Shown here: one piece after another, positions 35,560 to 48,301 of the stretch | How the letters are laid out: each line of letters starts with the position of its first letter | Position numbering within the stretch: position 1 is the stretch's first letter | Notes under the pieces: generated by a model | Seen by the model: only the letters and a program-made list of their open reading frames with translations | What the model was told of the DNA's origin: nothing | Database searches by the model: none | Assembly: GCA_015680685.1 (NCBI GenBank) | Contig: MNCI01028922.1 | Span: 613,730 to 677,729 of the forward strand | Reading direction: 5' to 3' | DNA from: Gnetum montanum | Taxonomy: Eukaryota > Streptophyta > Gnetopsida > Gnetales > Gnetaceae | Length of the DNA stretch: 64,000 bases | Made by a program: the position numbers and the translations under genes

Positions 35560-37159
35560 CATCAACTATTTTTATGGCTAAATTGGATTAGAAGAATCTA
35601 CGACTAGTTTTTCCCTATTTATCATCCTTTGCAGGTCATCCTTCAGTGTAGGGTAGAAGTTTGTATCATGACCAAGTAGTTGATGATAATGGAAAAAGTG
35701 GTCTAGCTTGAAGTATCTAGGAAATTGGGGATCATCCTTCATTTCCCAAGTAGGATCTATGACTATTCCACATAGTCACTTGTGTTTCATTTCAGCAGCT
35801 TTGGTCATTTTTTTTGTTGCATGTACCCACTTCTTAATAGCTAGTCTAGAAACTTTGATGGTCTTAATAACAATGTAGTTTATTAGCACCTATCCTTTCT
35901 TTGAAAGTTAGATCTATGTTTATCAATGTAGTGGTCCTAGAAGTTAATGGTTGGTTATTGTGGTCATTAGTGGGGGCCTTGGGTGAGTTGACCTTCAGCC
36001 CTTGGTTCGTGGTCTTGGTTATAGTTACTATTGTAGTGTTGCTTTGTTTGCTCTTTTATTTGTTTCTTTGAGTATGTTGGCTCTTATATGCTCTATAGGC
36101 TAGATCATAACTGGCCTCTGTAACATCTTCTATATTTTTAGCTTTCGATAACACTTGGCTAAGAGATCGTGAATCAAGGTAGTAGAGTTTAGACTTGATG
36201 AAGTCATTAACTACTTCCTTAGATATGGCTAAAATGTGGGCTTCAACTATGGGATATGGTATTTCATTCAACAATTCATTCCACCGCTAAATGAATTTCT
36301 ATGTGGGTTCTAAGGGTCCCTACTTGACCTTTAGGAGTTGGTCAACTATTGTGTTAGGATTCAAGTTATACTTGAAGTGGTTGACAAACTGGGCTACCAA
36401 GTCCTCCAAAGAGGTTATGGACCCTTGGGTTAGTGCACGATACCAATCAAGTGCTTTCCTAGTTAAAGACATAGGGAGAATCCTAATGATGGTATGAGGC
36501 CATGGCTACAAGAGTAAACAATTAGATCAAAAGGTAATAAGGTGACCATTATGGTCACCTTCTCCATTATATTTGCTAAATTAGGAAATGGGGACACTTA
36601 GAGAAAGTGTCAAGGGTGAGACTACAAGACTTATGGAATCATCTTGGTGGATTTCCATAATCTTGACAATTTGTGTGGTAGAGGATTTAAGCCTCTTTAG
36701 CTCTTCTATTAGGTCTTGGATCATTTGGAAGGCTTGATCTAAGCCTTACAATGGCCTCATAGGTTGTGAGGTTTGTACATATGGTTGTGGCATTCGTTTT
36801 GAGGCTTGTGGCCTTATTATGGGTTGCATGATAGAAGGAAGAGGTTGCATTAAGGTTATGTCTTGTGAGCCAAATAAAGAAAAAGATGTTTCTACCTATA
36901 CTTGAGGCACAAATGGGAAAAATGGGGTATATGATCCCTATGCTGGTTGGGGCCCTATGGTGGACTCCACATGAGTAGTTAATGGATTTTTGGTGGTAAA
37001 AACCATTGTTGATGATTTTATGCATCTAGATTGTGTTGTAAATGACATTGATATGCTATAGTTGGTTGTTTGTGGCATTGTTTGAGTGTGATGTGTGGCT
37101 ATAACTGGCATGGGATCTACCGTAGTAGGGTAGGAAGGAGTTGAAGATGGTGGCACCAT
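35560..37159 (-). pseudogene. Gag of element A
   Basis: It begins near the ATG at 37159 with a Pro/Thr-rich leader. The capsid core reads ALDWYRALTQGSITSLEDL and FKYNLNPNTIVDQLL (about 36330-36450), followed by the open segment 36056-36274. Near 35670 the stretch HYHQLLGHDTNFYPTLKDDL matches the His-rich GHDT motif that stands in place of a zinc knuckle in Tat elements. It is broken by stops. Gag forms the particle and binds element RNA. Confidence 0.78.
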
Positions 37160-38711
37160 GCCTATGGAGAAAAAAAAGCATTAGAGAAAGGTGCTATGAC
37201 CTTGGGGGATGTTTGTTGGAACAGTCCTCCCAAGATGTTTTTAGGCTCAAATTTTGCCTTCAATTCATCCTCCTCCTCTTGTTATTCCTCAAAGCTAGGT
37301 TTTTCATATTTCTCTTCCATAGTAATCAATTTGGATAAGATTATAGAATAGATGTCATTAAGGGGAATTTGCTCATATGTGGAAGGGATGTACTATTTTC
37401 CACCCCTGTGTATGAGCTCAAACTCCCTTTTCGACTCAACTTCAATTCGTAGAATTAGCATGCCTACTTGTATTTTAGCACAAACAAAGTTATAATGATC
37501 TTTATTTATGTTTGCAAAATTAGGAATCTCCCCTCTGACCCTCAAAGATCACCTACACCCAATGATGGTAGGGTCTTTGGGATCATACATCCTCATGGCT
37601 TGTTGGCTATGATCTTTGATAGTGAGGATGAAGGGCAATTTGGTGGAATTTTGGAAAGACATGGCTATAATGCTGAGAATGTCTTAAAAATAGGCTATAA
37701 ATGAAAAAATAGGAGTAGATTTTAGTGAATGGAATTCAAAAAATCTTAAAGGAAATAAAAATGGAAAAAATGATGTACTTACTATAATTAGTAAGCTAGG
37801 GATAAGGGGTGTGGGGTGTGGTGGGGGTGTTTACCCCTTTACTAGAAATGGAATTTTGAAAATGTTGGTTTCAAACCTCACCCAAGCTGGCCACCCAACT
37901 ACCTCTACATTGGGTATGGTAGGGCGTAGGGAGGTGGGAAAGAAGATGATGAGATAGTGTAAATCTTACACCTTCTTATTTCTTTTGGAAAGCTACCAAC
38001 TTTTAATTTAGGCTTGGCTACTATGGAAACAAACATTAATTTAGTGCAAAAAAATATGACAACAAAAATTAAATGATTATTAAGGCCTTCACACTAGCTT
38101 TAATATAGAAATTCATAGTAGATGTTGTAAAATTTCAGCACCCAAACCAATTGTAGCTTCCACACTAAGGTTTCTACTACGGGGAAGGGAGGTGGTATGG
38201 GTAAAGGCAGTGTTGGATTCCTTGGGAGTTTTGGCTTTAAAAAACTAAAGAATAAGTTTCAACTTGTAATAAAAGTAGGCTTGGTCATTAAATTGATAAC
38301 AAACCTCAACAATGCTAGCCTCTCAACTACTTCCATGCTAGGTATGGCAAAAGGGAGGAAAGAAGAAGAGTGAGATGATGGGAATCTCACACCTCCTACC
38401 TCAAGGTTGATGGGGTGAAGGCTGAAAATCAAAGTGGAAAGTTGGTGTTTTTCCACTAAAATTTGATTTTAACTAGCTACCAATTTTCTCAGGTTGAAAA
38501 AGTGGGGGGATGGAGGGGAAATCTAACTCATGGATGAATGGAACCCTCTACATTTAGAAGCTAAAAGAATTAAATTTTTGGTAGTAAGAAAAATAAGGGG
38601 GGAAGAGATATCAACGTTGGCTTTGGGCTATAAAATTCACAAAAAATGTTGTGAAAAGCTAAAACCCAACCNCACCAAAAAGAATGGATTTGATTATATA
38701 ATTTAGGTGAA
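37160..38711. other. 5' leader of element A
   Basis: About 1.5 kb between the primer site and gag. No recognised ORF. It contains two similar ~130-bp stretches near 37850-37980 and 38290-38410 (shared AACTACCTC/AACTACTTC, GGTATGG and AAATCTTACACC-like words), a probable direct duplication. One ambiguous base is at 38672. Confidence 0.4.
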
Positions 38712-38730
38712 GGACCTCCTTTTAGCACCA
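38712..38730 (-). other. Primer binding site of element A
   Basis: GGACCTCCTTTTAGCACCA on the plus strand, two mismatches from the site in element B. It sits beside the LTR at 38742, so the element to the left is on the minus strand. Confidence 0.8.
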
Positions 38731-38741
38731 AGAAAAAATGT

Positions 38742-40282
38742 TGTGACCAAAAAACTTGGTTGTTGAAAAAAACCAAGGATCCTCAATGCAATAGATCCCC
38801 AACCCCAAATCCCTAGGGCCTTCATGAGAAAAAAGGAATTTGAGATGCCCTAGTTGGTCTGGTAGATCAACTAGGGACTTATGAAATGCAAAATATGGGA
38901 ATAAAAAAAATCTAAATAATACATAGAAAATAAATTTATTTTTTTGAACACAAAATTCAATACTTAAAACTTTATTGAGAAAGAATGAAGAATAAGTTAG
39001 AGAAATGTGTACAAATGGTGCATGGATGGGCAAAAAGGGGGTTTACTTATGCAAGAGTTTAAAGCTAGTTGAAGCCAATGTCATCTACTCCATGATCTGG
39101 GTACTAAGCCACTCTTGATGCTATCCAATCTTCCTCAACTATTGCAATCTTAGATCTACAAGTTGAGTCATTGCTGGGGTGGGGTTGAGGAGAGTAGAAA
39201 ATTTAGATTCCAAATTACTCCATGCTGGGATTTGGGAATCCTAGAAATGTAGTGTTGACACCAAAAATCCACAAATCTCAAGGTGATTATGCTTCCTATA
39301 TGGGGTTCAGAAGGATGCAAACATGGGAGATTGCAATAACCCTTAAGTGCTTGAAAATGCCCTAAGTGTGGAATTGTAAAAGAAATGGTTGAAATTTTCT
39401 AAGAGTTTGCTTCACAATGTAAAGTACTCAATCTTATTAAAAATTTTGAACTTGTAAATGATGTTTGAGGTTGGTTTTTATAGGTTCTTTGGGTCATGAA
39501 TGGGGCTACAAAATGGCCATAATTTGGCTACAAATTGGTTGAAATATGGCTGCAAATTGGCTACCAATTTGCTACAAATTAGTTGCCAAATTTAGATGAG
39601 ATGGGTGCCCAAATTTGGGGGGTTACTATACATAGTAAGTGCTTTCCCCATGGCCATTCCATTTACTATAAATAGTAATTGGGATACACCTTTCACACTA
39701 GAGATAGATCCTCTACACTAAGCTCTCCACCATGCTTGCTAAAGTGTTTGGTCAATGTTGAAGTGCATGAAGTGCATGAAGTGATGAATTTTGGATTTTG
39801 TGGCTTCCACACTAGGGGATTGAATTTTTCATGCTTGGGATGAAGATTCCACACTGGAGGAAAAATTTAATGCTAAGGTGAAAGGTTTCTAGGCTATGGA
39901 TGTGGTCTTAATATTGAAAGGAGAAATTTTCTAGAACCCTCACCCTTCCATGCTAGGGGTAGATGAGATCTACCCCTTGAATCTATTTCTAGCATAGAAA
40001 AATGTATAACCCCCATAAAATCCATCAAATTTCCTTTTTCTAGCATTTTAGAAGGCATTTTTGACCTCACCCCCAATCCCAAATATAGACACTAGGTGAC
40101 TTTTTTCACTTGGGGAATGTAGCTTTGATCACTTATGAGGAATTTTTAGTCCCAAAGTATAAAGTATGTGAAATTTCCCACTACAATTATAACATTTACA
40201 ATAAATTTTTGCTTTAGATTTCATGGGGTGAAAGCTACATGATGAAGATTGGCTATAATATGCAAATTTTTGTGGTGCTTCA
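38742..40282 (-). repeat. 5' LTR of element A
   Basis: It starts TGTGACCAAAAAACTTGG beside the primer site (or three bases earlier) and ends TTTGTGGTGCTTCA. The first 150 bp resemble the LTR of element B (AACCCCAAATCC, TGATCAAC and GGACTTA words in the same order). A minus-strand TATA-like CCTATAAAAACC is at 39473-39484. Confidence 0.75.
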
Positions 40283-40412
40283 AACACAAATCTAAGAAGA
40301 CAAGCAAACATGTCAAAGGATACATGCGATTACAAGAGGCACATGAGGTTACAATCAAATAATAGCCAAATATAGACCACTACAAGATACAATTAGTAGA
40401 ACATGAGAACTT

Positions 40413-42304
40413 TGTAATGTTCAAAAATGTTGGTGGCTAAAACACTGAGAGGTCCATGGGCATACAGCCTAACCCTAAATCCATGCAAGGGTAGTGCTAA
40501 AAAAAATAGAAATGAGGTGCCCTGAATGGTTTGGTTGATCAAATAAGGACTTACATGGTGTAAGAATACCTACTTGTAAATAGAGTTTTTAGTGAGCTTT
40601 GTACAAGAGCTAGGAAAATGATCAGGAACATAGCATAACGTGAATATGCAAATGTATATCAATAGTAGAAGAAAATGCAAGAATAATGCTAAAAATTTAA
40701 AATAGATGCTAAGGATATAAAACCAGAGTTTGAAGGTGGAGAAATGCACCACCCTAAGATTGAGGAGCATGAATTTTGATTGAATAATGTTTGAAATTAG
40801 CATGTGGCATTTAGACAGGCACAACAATAGCATAGCAGTATGGTCATAGTCTCTAGGACATCACGAATGTGGTGCCAACAGCTACAAAGGAGGCTAAACC
40901 TACTGGGTTGGTAGTCATCATGTAATGCAGGTGCAAGGAAAACTATCATGGTACTTACCAAGATGTAAAACTCAGGTGCTTAGATGTAGGAGTAGTGAAG
41001 ATGCTATGGGTGCTCTAATGCTTAATGCTTAAAATGATTTTTGCCAACCAATAACTAGAATGTTGATTATTGGGGTATTTATAGGCCTAGGGTTGATGTG
41101 AGATGTGGAACAGGTGCCATGTGGCCTAGGTCCCATGTAGCAAGGGCATGGACAAGTCGCACTAACATGTTATGCTCAAAAAGGTATGCTTTGAGTGTCA
41201 AGCTCAAAGTGTTATGCTCCATAGGATAGGAAGAGGACCTCAGAAACTACCAAACTATGACCACACCACTCAAAATACATGTGCCAAAGTCTAAGAGTCT
41301 ACCATGTACCTACAAAAAATGCCAAAAAAAATGCAAATTGGAGTCTAAGTCTACACTCTGAGACTACATCTTCCCCTTCTTTTTAGTAGGATTAAGTGTA
41401 GGGACAATTTTGAGGATTAATGAGAGGTGAAAAAGAAAGGTAGACTACTAATCTTAGTTGCAAAAGGGATGTCAAAGTAGAAATAAAGGTTGAAGTCAAG
41501 TTATAGGAGCTCTTGGAGGCATTCATGGCATTTTCCATGTGTCACGTTGTCTACACTGCACAATGTAAGAAAGTGTAGCATGAACACTTAGAAATTTTTT
41601 GCAGATTTTGACTTGTCACACAGTCTATGCTACATAGTGTAGTAGAGTGTAGCACAAGTAGTTTGATGAATTTTGCTAAAATTTGTATTGTTTCTTCATG
41701 GCATGCTGACCACACTCTAGGGTGTAGTAGGACAAGTAGCCTTGAAAGTCAAAAAATTGACAAATGTATCTTCCATGTCAAGATAGCTTGACAGATCCTT
41801 GTTCAACACTTGGAAAAAATTTGGCCCTAGAACTTATGTCATGCTAGCTACATTGTGCATCATAAAAAAGCATGATAGCTTAAAAGGTAGAAAATTTTCC
41901 AAACTATTTTTTCCATCTTGAGCACCTCTGAAAGACTTTAGCTTGGTACTTGGGTGGACTAGCAACCGAGACATGTGTTAAGCTGGGAAACTTTGAGAGC
42001 ATAGTGAGCTTGATAGTTTAGGAGATAGAAATTTTGCCAAATTTTTTAGTCCATCCGAAGCAAACTATGAACACTTCTAGCTTAAGATTTGTGTAGATTG
42101 GCCATGGAAGTTTGTGCTACATTGGCTGTGCTGTGGAGCATAGAAGGTAGACTTAGAAAAATTTTGAAAAAATTAGGACTTCAAGTATGCTACACTCTCT
42201 ACGCTACATAGCATTATACCAAACTTAGAAAAAATTTGCCCAAGTTTTGACACTTAGACAAATCTACCATTGAACTATAGGAGCTTGAAATTGGTGGTGT
42301 TTCA
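40413..42304 (-). repeat. 3' LTR of element B
   Basis: 1,892 bp, TGTAATGTTC...GGTGTTTCA. It is uninterrupted and shows the empty site for the solo LTR found in the partner (near 42195). A minus-strand TATA-like CCTATAAATACC is at 41074-41085. U3 contains repeated imperfect palindromic words such as CACACAGTCTATGC...ATAGTGTAG, each followed by ACACTTAGAAA. Confidence 0.93.
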
Positions 42305-42320
42305 TTGGTCCCTCTTTGTT
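42305..42320 (-). other. Polypurine tract of element B
   Basis: The minus strand reads ACAAAGAGGGACCAA directly before the LTR start at 42304. It is purine-rich with two C, so a degraded tract. Confidence 0.55.
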
Positions 42321-42469
42321 GATGTTTGGAGGATTGGCCTAAGAGAGGTCAACAAAGAATACAAAACACCACAATGAAGATGACACCAACACTGTTTGTT
42401 AGTGCCCGCTTGGACAATGCTTCACTGTACTTGAGAGTGCTAAAACAATGAAGTATAGTAGGAAGTAGT

Positions 42470-43378
42470 TTAGGAGGATGGGTTAGGGGACGATGGATGG
42501 AGAGGACAACTGTGGAATGCAACGTTATGATGGATTATCACCAAAGCATGATCCCTTATCGGAGTGCTTGTGAGGGAGTTAGCATGAAGAGGTGGCCTAC
42601 CCTTTGGATTTTGACCTCTTTTCGAAGTGCTTATGAGATGGTCAATCCAAGTTTGGACTAGTTGCAAGATGGCAACTATGCCATTTGACTTTGACACTTG
42701 GATTTTATTTTCTTTTGTCTCTCTTTCTCTTCTTTTTCTTGCATCATTTTTTGTGTTGTTGGGAAAATTGTGCACCAACATTGGCTTAGGGGCAATTGCA
42801 TCGCATCTATAGGACAAGTGTTTCCTTCTCAAGATGAGTTGTGTTACATACGTTTGAGATTTTGACCAACCCACAAAGGCTCCCCATGGGATGTCTTGCA
42901 TTATGTCCATCATGGGTTTAGTAACTAAATATAGGAAAAATTTCATATGCATTGCGGAAGCTTGCAAGGGATGTGGGAGATTGAAGGTCAAGAGGTAGAG
43001 GTTAGTTTGGCTAGGGGTATAGTAGGGATGTGCACTCTTAAGTGGCTAGGCAAGCCAAAGCAGATACATCAGAACAATGTGGTGCCTTACCACCATGATG
43101 GAACACACCCTTGAATAGTGCCACCCAAGCTTCATCCTACAAATGCAACACAAAGAAAATAAGAAGAACAACCACCATGTGAGATGAGGGAAAAGTCTTG
43201 TATGCCTAGGCATTGTAAGGGCTGTGAATGCTATGTTAGTTGCATGCAATGTCCAAAGTAGGAAGGCTAGTGTAGGCATTGACAATGGTAGGTTGGAAAG
43301 CTCTAGTAGCCACACTAGAAGTGACCACTCAAGTGGATAGAAGCAATGGTGATGCAAGTGCTTAGAAGTTTTCACCAA
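42470..43378 (-). pseudogene. Two minus-strand ORFs in the 3' region of element B
   Basis: ORFs of 173 codons (42470-42991) and 110 codons (43046-43378) lie between integrase and the 3' LTR, in sense direction. The first has a basic patch KNDARKRRERETKENK; the second is hydrophobic. In a region where pol is full of stops, 173 open codons is notable but can arise by chance. No family recognised. Confidence 0.3.
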
Positions 43379-43769
43379 AGGTAGGAGCCAAGAAACCCAA
43401 CAACATGGTAGAGAATCACATTGCTAGACGTTATTCCAAGCTTGGGTAATGGTGAGGGCTGAAGGATGGTAATGCTGTGGCTGGGCCACAGTACTACTAG
43501 GACTCTAGCGAGTGTTGTTGATAGTGAGAGCTATGACCAGAAGGATTGGTGGTGGTGATGGTAGCTCCAGAAGGTTAGAAAGATGCCAAATGAGATCTTC
43601 AGAAGATTAGCAAGATGTCAGGGATGATAACATTGCAAATGTCCTAGAGGGTTTTTCCTTGATAAGGTGAACTTCATCCTGGAACTGCAATGCCCCACCC
43701 CATCCTTCTTGAGAAATGTGGGTAGGTGACAAAAGAATGGAAGTATTCTCACTTTCCTATCCGCAAAAC
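43379..43769. other. No feature seen
   Basis: Part of the 3' untranslated region of element B, between the hypothetical ORFs and the tandem motif. No coding or repeat signal seen. Confidence 0.4.
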
Positions 43770-44090
43770 TATGTATGTTAAACTATAGGTGCTAAACTAT
43801 GAAACCAGTTTTAGGTCTTGGTAGATTGCCTGTTGTGCTAGTTTAAGGTCCTAGCAGACTATGAACCCAATTTAAGGTCTAGGTGGACTTTGATGTGCTA
43901 GTTTAAGGTCATAGTAGATCACTATGATACTTTAACATTGTAGCAGATGGTGGATGGCCAGTTTAAAGTCATAGTGGACCATGCTATGGGTGCTAGTTTA
44001 GTGTCATAGCCCAAGGATGTTCTGTGCTAGTTTAATGTCATAGTGGATGTCTATGCCATTTTAACATCATAGTGGATGTTTGCTTACCTT
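43770..44090 (+). repeat. Tandem CTAGTTTAAGGTCATAG motif after integrase
   Basis: About nine degenerate units of 27-35 bp (GTGCTAGTTTAAGGTCATAG and variants). It lies just beyond the C-terminal end of integrase. The same motif occurs as a single unit at 47738-47765, and as an array at 53200-53310, always in this orientation. Confidence 0.7.
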
Positions 44091-44109
44091 GATTCTATCG
44101 TTGGTGTGA

Positions 44110-45160
44110 TATTGCATGTTAGGTGTAGTACGACTTTAGGTACGAGTGCTTAATAGGATTTCCAAACTCATTACCATGTAGATTAGCAAGCTTGAAGGCT
44201 CCATTGTCATACACCTTAGTGACCAAGAAAGGCCCTTCCTAGTTGGTTGAAAACTTATTCATGGGCTCATAGAAAACCTTCAGGACCAAGTTCCCTTTCT
44301 TGATTTGGTGTTGATGCTAATTGTGATGGTGCTTTTGTTGTTTCTTCTCTTGGTACCACTTGATACAATCAAGTGTTTACATGCATTCCTCCTCTATAGA
44401 GTTGAGGTCGATGGTTCTCAACTTATTATTCTAAACCTCATCAATGAAGCTTGAAAGGATCATGTGAAGCGATGGGACGTGCAATTCAAAAGGCAACATT
44501 TCTTCAGATCCACACATAAGACTATATAGCTTTTTACCTTTCATGATTCTACATGTTTTGTAGTAGGCCCATAGTGCATAGACTAGTTGCTCGTGCCACC
44601 ATCACTTGCTATTGTTAAGCATCTTTTTCAAAAGGTTGATGATGACCTTGTTTGTAGCCTCTACTTGATCATTCACCTATGGGTGATATGGTGATGAGAA
44701 GGAATGCTTAATTCCAAGGTTTTCATAGAAGGCTTTGGTTTCTACTTTGCTAAATTATGGTCTATTTTCCATGACTATAGTCATGGGGAGACCAAACCAA
44801 GTCACTATGTTGTCAAGAATGAATTTGCAAACTTACCATGATGTGGTCTTCCTAAGGGAAATGGCTTCAACCTACTTTGTAAAATACTTAGTTGTAGTAA
44901 TGATGAAGCTGTGTCCTACGGAATACTTAGGTGTTATAGGCCCTATGATGTCCAACCCCCAATGTTGGAATGGCCATGTGATCTATGTAGTATGTATTTT
45001 AGTGGGTGGCACATGCATTAAGTTCCCATGCTATTGACACACATCACACATCCTGAGATGTAAGGCCAGTAATAGAGTAGACGTCTAATTTTTGCCACCA
45101 TTTCCCTAGGAGCTATATGACCTCCACATAGTTCCTCATGGACTTGGTCAATGATATTTT
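44110..45160 (-). pseudogene. Integrase of element B
   Basis: On the minus strand: a degraded zinc-binding part with HEELCGGHIAP and GCVMCVNS (about 45020-45140), then GLDIIGPITP with the first Asp (about 44940), FGLPMTIVMENRP where VSDNG is expected (second Asp replaced, about 44770), and YHP..VNDQVEATNKVIINLL with the Glu (about 44650). The C-terminal part ends near 44110. Stops are frequent. The order after a second RNase H is that of Tat-lineage elements. Confidence 0.8.
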
Positions 45161-45389
45161 ATGCTTCACTGCTACTAACACAAGTTAGTAGTATTCCATC
45201 ATAGGATCTGTGACATAAGATATTATCAGCTACAAGGAGATACTATTGTGATCGCCTTTGTACTGCATCCTTTTGGACAGATGTTAGATTTTGTGGGAGA
45301 TCTCCTTGTTGGAGGTGTGACTTAATATCATCATATCACTCTTAGACATGAGATGTACTTATGGATGCAATGCTTGTTGTGTGAGTTAT

Positions 45390-45860
45390 AGGTTTAGTAT
45401 AATCCACTATCGAAGTGGGCAAAGTGGAGAACATGTTTGGTGCTATGCTTAAGGCTAAAGTAGCTAGTGCATCAGCCATGGCATTTTCATTGCAGGGGAT
45501 ATGTTGGACATATATGCAAATTGTTTAAGCAAGTGTTTTACTAAATCATAGTAAGGTTGTAGATGTTGTGCCTTATAAGCGTAAACATTTGTGACTTGGT
45601 TAGTAACTAGCTGCGAATCACCTTGGACAACTATGTTTTGGATTCCTAACTCTTGAGCTACTAAGTTGCCTCTAAGAAGACCTTTGTGCTCCACCACATT
45701 GTTTGTACAAAGAAATGAAAAGTGGTATGTGAGGGGAATGTGATAATGTTAGTAGCACTACCATCTTGTGTGGTCGAAGCATCATCAAAGTGTAAAATAG
45801 CCTCAAAATTTGCAGGTACTTGGCTTATACTGTTGACATGTTCATCTAGGAATTTTGAAT
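45390..45860 (-). pseudogene. Second (archaeal/plant-type) RNase H of element B
   Basis: The minus strand reads AILHFDDAST (first Asp region), VEHKGLLRGNLVAQELGIQN and VVQGDSQLVTNQVTN. These match the domain unique to Tat-lineage elements, placed here in its usual position after the classical RNase H. A similar copy is in element E (62280-62660); a relocated one is in element F (14426-14775). Confidence 0.78.
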
Positions 45861-46260
45861 CTATCATTGCCTAATCGTCTATGGGTGAAGCTATGAGTTG
45901 TGTGGCTATTTCTTGACCTTTTGTGGATTCTTGTGCTACATAGTGTAGGTCAAACACCATAGTTATTACCTTCCACCTTGCTATTCTACTACTTTCATAT
46001 ATGTTTTTTGTAATAGCTCTGAGTACATTGCTCTTGCAGATGACATTGACTTGGTTGCGGAAAAGGTAGTGTCTCCACTTTTTAAGTGCAAAGACTAAGG
46101 CAAGACAATTCTTCTCCACATTGTTATATTTTGCTTCATATGCTACTAGTGCATGGCTTAGGTAGTAAACAAGGACCTAGGAACCATCGTCTCACATTTG
46201 GAAAAGCAAAGAAGCAATGGACGTGTCTGAGGTTGCAAGGTAAATGTAGAAGGGTTTATC
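45861..46260 (-). pseudogene. Classical RNase H of element B
   Basis: DTSIASLLFQM (about 46200), EKNCLALVFALKKWRHYLF (about 46115) and SRIARWKVITMVFDLHYV (about 45985) are the Ty3/gypsy RNase H blocks. An in-frame break lies near 46190. It continues from RT. Confidence 0.78.
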
Positions 46261-47555
46261 TACCAGCATAGGGTAGATTGTTGGAAGTTGAACTAGCTCC
46301 TTTTTTAAGTTATAAAAAACCTCTTGGCATTGAGCTATCCACTCAAAGTTGATCCCATTTTTGAGCAGATGTTGCATTGGTTGTAACTTATCAGTCAACC
46401 TTGCAATAAACCTCTGTATGAATTGTAGCCTACCTTGTAATCCATGTAACTCCTTAAGGTTTGCTAGTGGTGCTAGGTTGGTGATAGCCTTAACCTTGTT
46501 GGGGTCTACGCGTATTCCTGCTTTTGATACCACAAAGCCTAACATGCAACCAATTTTGATGCCAAAGACACACTTTTTGGAATTAAGCCTAAGGTCATGT
46601 CTAAGGCAATGTTTGAGGACATGGTTCAAGTCATGTGTGTGGTCACAAGCCACTTTGGACTTAATTGCTATGTTGTCAATGTAGTCATTGAGCAAGTATA
46701 ATAGATAGTCACTAAAGATGTATGTCATTACACATTAATATGTTGCTCTTGCATTCTTTAGTCCAAAGGGCATCATTGTATAACAAAATATACCCTAGGG
46801 GGTCATGAAAGTAGTGCTAAGTTGGTGCTTTGGGTTGATGCAAATGTGGTTGTATCCTAAGAACTCATCCATGAAGGACAAAAAGGCATGAATGGTTGTA
46901 GTATTAATGAGTTGGTCAATACTAGGAAATGTGAAATCATCTTTAATGGTTGCCTTGTTTAGATCCCGGAAGTCCATGCAAATGGGTATACTTCCATTTT
47001 TCTTAGGTACAACTACGATTTTTGAAACCTAGTCAGCGTAGTCAATTGGCTGGATGAAACTAGCTTTGTAAAGCTTAGTGATCTCATTGCAGATGGCCAA
47101 CGTGACTTTAGGCTTGATTTTACGAGCCTTTTGTTTAACTAGTTTAATGCGTGGATCTAGAATAATGTTATGCTATATTATACATGGGTCTAAGCTTGGC
47201 ATGTCCTTGTAGGACCATGCGAACACCTTGACATTGTCACTAAGGACTTTAGAGATGCTTTGTTGGATTTGAGGCTCTAAAAAGGAACTACATTTCAATT
47301 TTTTTGCCTCACATTTGCATGTTATTATAGGGACTTCTATGAGGGGATCCTCAGTTATATCACTTGCTTCTAAGTCTAGATCTCAGACTAGATGTTCTAG
47401 CCAATCCAGTGATGTCTCTAGGGATGCTATGTTGGCATCATAGGTAAGCGGTTCGAAGTCCAAAAGATTTTTGTTTATGCATCTTGTGATTTTTCCACAA
47501 GTTCTAGTCAATACTAAAGGTGAATGAAGACTCTTGCATGCATTCATTTTTCAAG
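46192..47555 (-). pseudogene. Reverse transcriptase of element B
   Basis: The minus-strand frame begins near the ATG at 47553 with a leader containing DWLEHLV and, later, DNVKVFAWSYKDMPSLDP, typical of the segment before RT in Tat elements. RT blocks follow: VPKKNGSIPICMDFRDLNKA, SFMDEFLGYNHI, MPFGLKNARATY and NDYIDNIAIKS (about 46680). The catalytic YVDD motif is YIDN. LKELHGLQGRLQFIQRFI is the connection. There are a few stops. The gap of about 6 kb to protease, filled by a gene on the other strand, is the main oddity. Confidence 0.85.
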
Positions 47556-48182
47556 AGGTCCTACAAAGTAAAAAGAAAAATGTCAAGCAACACCTATTCT
47601 AATAAACTAAAAATCATAGAATAAGGAGGGTAATGATATGAAAACTTCATTAAATATATAGTATGTGAAACGATTTTTTTTTTTTTGTATATTTATTATT
47701 ATTTTTTCTTCTTTGTGGCCTTGATTGGCCATAAAATTACTAGTTTAAGGTCATAGAGGACTATAGACTATGCATGGGGTGTAAGTCTAAGCAAAGCTTG
47801 AAAGGTTTGAAACATGGGACTAAGCTAAACACCTATTAGGTAAGTAGAAAAAATGTAAAAAATTTTCTAAGTGTAAGAAGTTGAAAAAGTTAGAAAATTT
47901 TTCTAACTCTAGGTGTTATGCTGTGTGGGACATGGGACATTCTGCATTACACATAGGACATGGAGCATCTTGTGTTACACATGGGACATGAGACATCCCA
48001 AGAGGATGACATGTCATTTGACCCTGAATGGTATAAATAGAGGTTTCACCCATGGTAAACCTGTCATTTTTACTATTAGAGCAAATAGTCATAAGAGCGT
48101 AGTGCAACCAAGATAGAGCATAGCAGCCACAAAGGAAAGTTAGAGTGTGACAATAGGAGAGCTAAAGTGTGACAACTAGAAG
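47556..48182. other. Region between RT start and start of gene copy B
   Basis: No ORF on the sense strand. One CTAGTTTAAGGTCATAG unit is at 47738-47765. From 47925 to 48000 there are three short GGGACAT-containing repeats (CACATGGGACATGAGACATC and variants). It may contain the promoter of the plus-strand gene, but no convincing TATA box is visible. Confidence 0.4.
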
Positions 48183-48301
48183 ATGGCAAGTAGAAGCAAT
48201 CATAGGCACCCTAGCCTTGCCAACATTGACAAAGGTGAGCATACCCTATGGCATCTTCCCAAGGCACAGGTTGAGGAACACCAAGAGACACCATCTACTA
48301 G

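Larger units (their letters stand above)
28021..40282 (-). mobile_element. Partial Tat/Ogre-like element A
   Basis: On the minus strand from the right: LTR (38742-40282), primer site, ~1.5-kb leader, gag, protease, then the region with the plus-strand gene copy A. RT, RNase H and integrase, expected next to the left, are absent; element D lies there instead. Only one LTR is present, so no target duplication can be paired. Its LTR start and the order of parts resemble element B. Confidence 0.75.

Noticed and set aside
38742-40282. This LTR as the 3' LTR of element E
   Set aside because: The primer site is on its left side and there is no purine tract on its right, so it belongs to element A.
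42627-42812. Plus-strand ORF of 61 codons with a hydrophobic stretch
   Set aside because: It lies opposite the longer minus-strand ORF and has no similarity to the antisense gene; probably a shadow.
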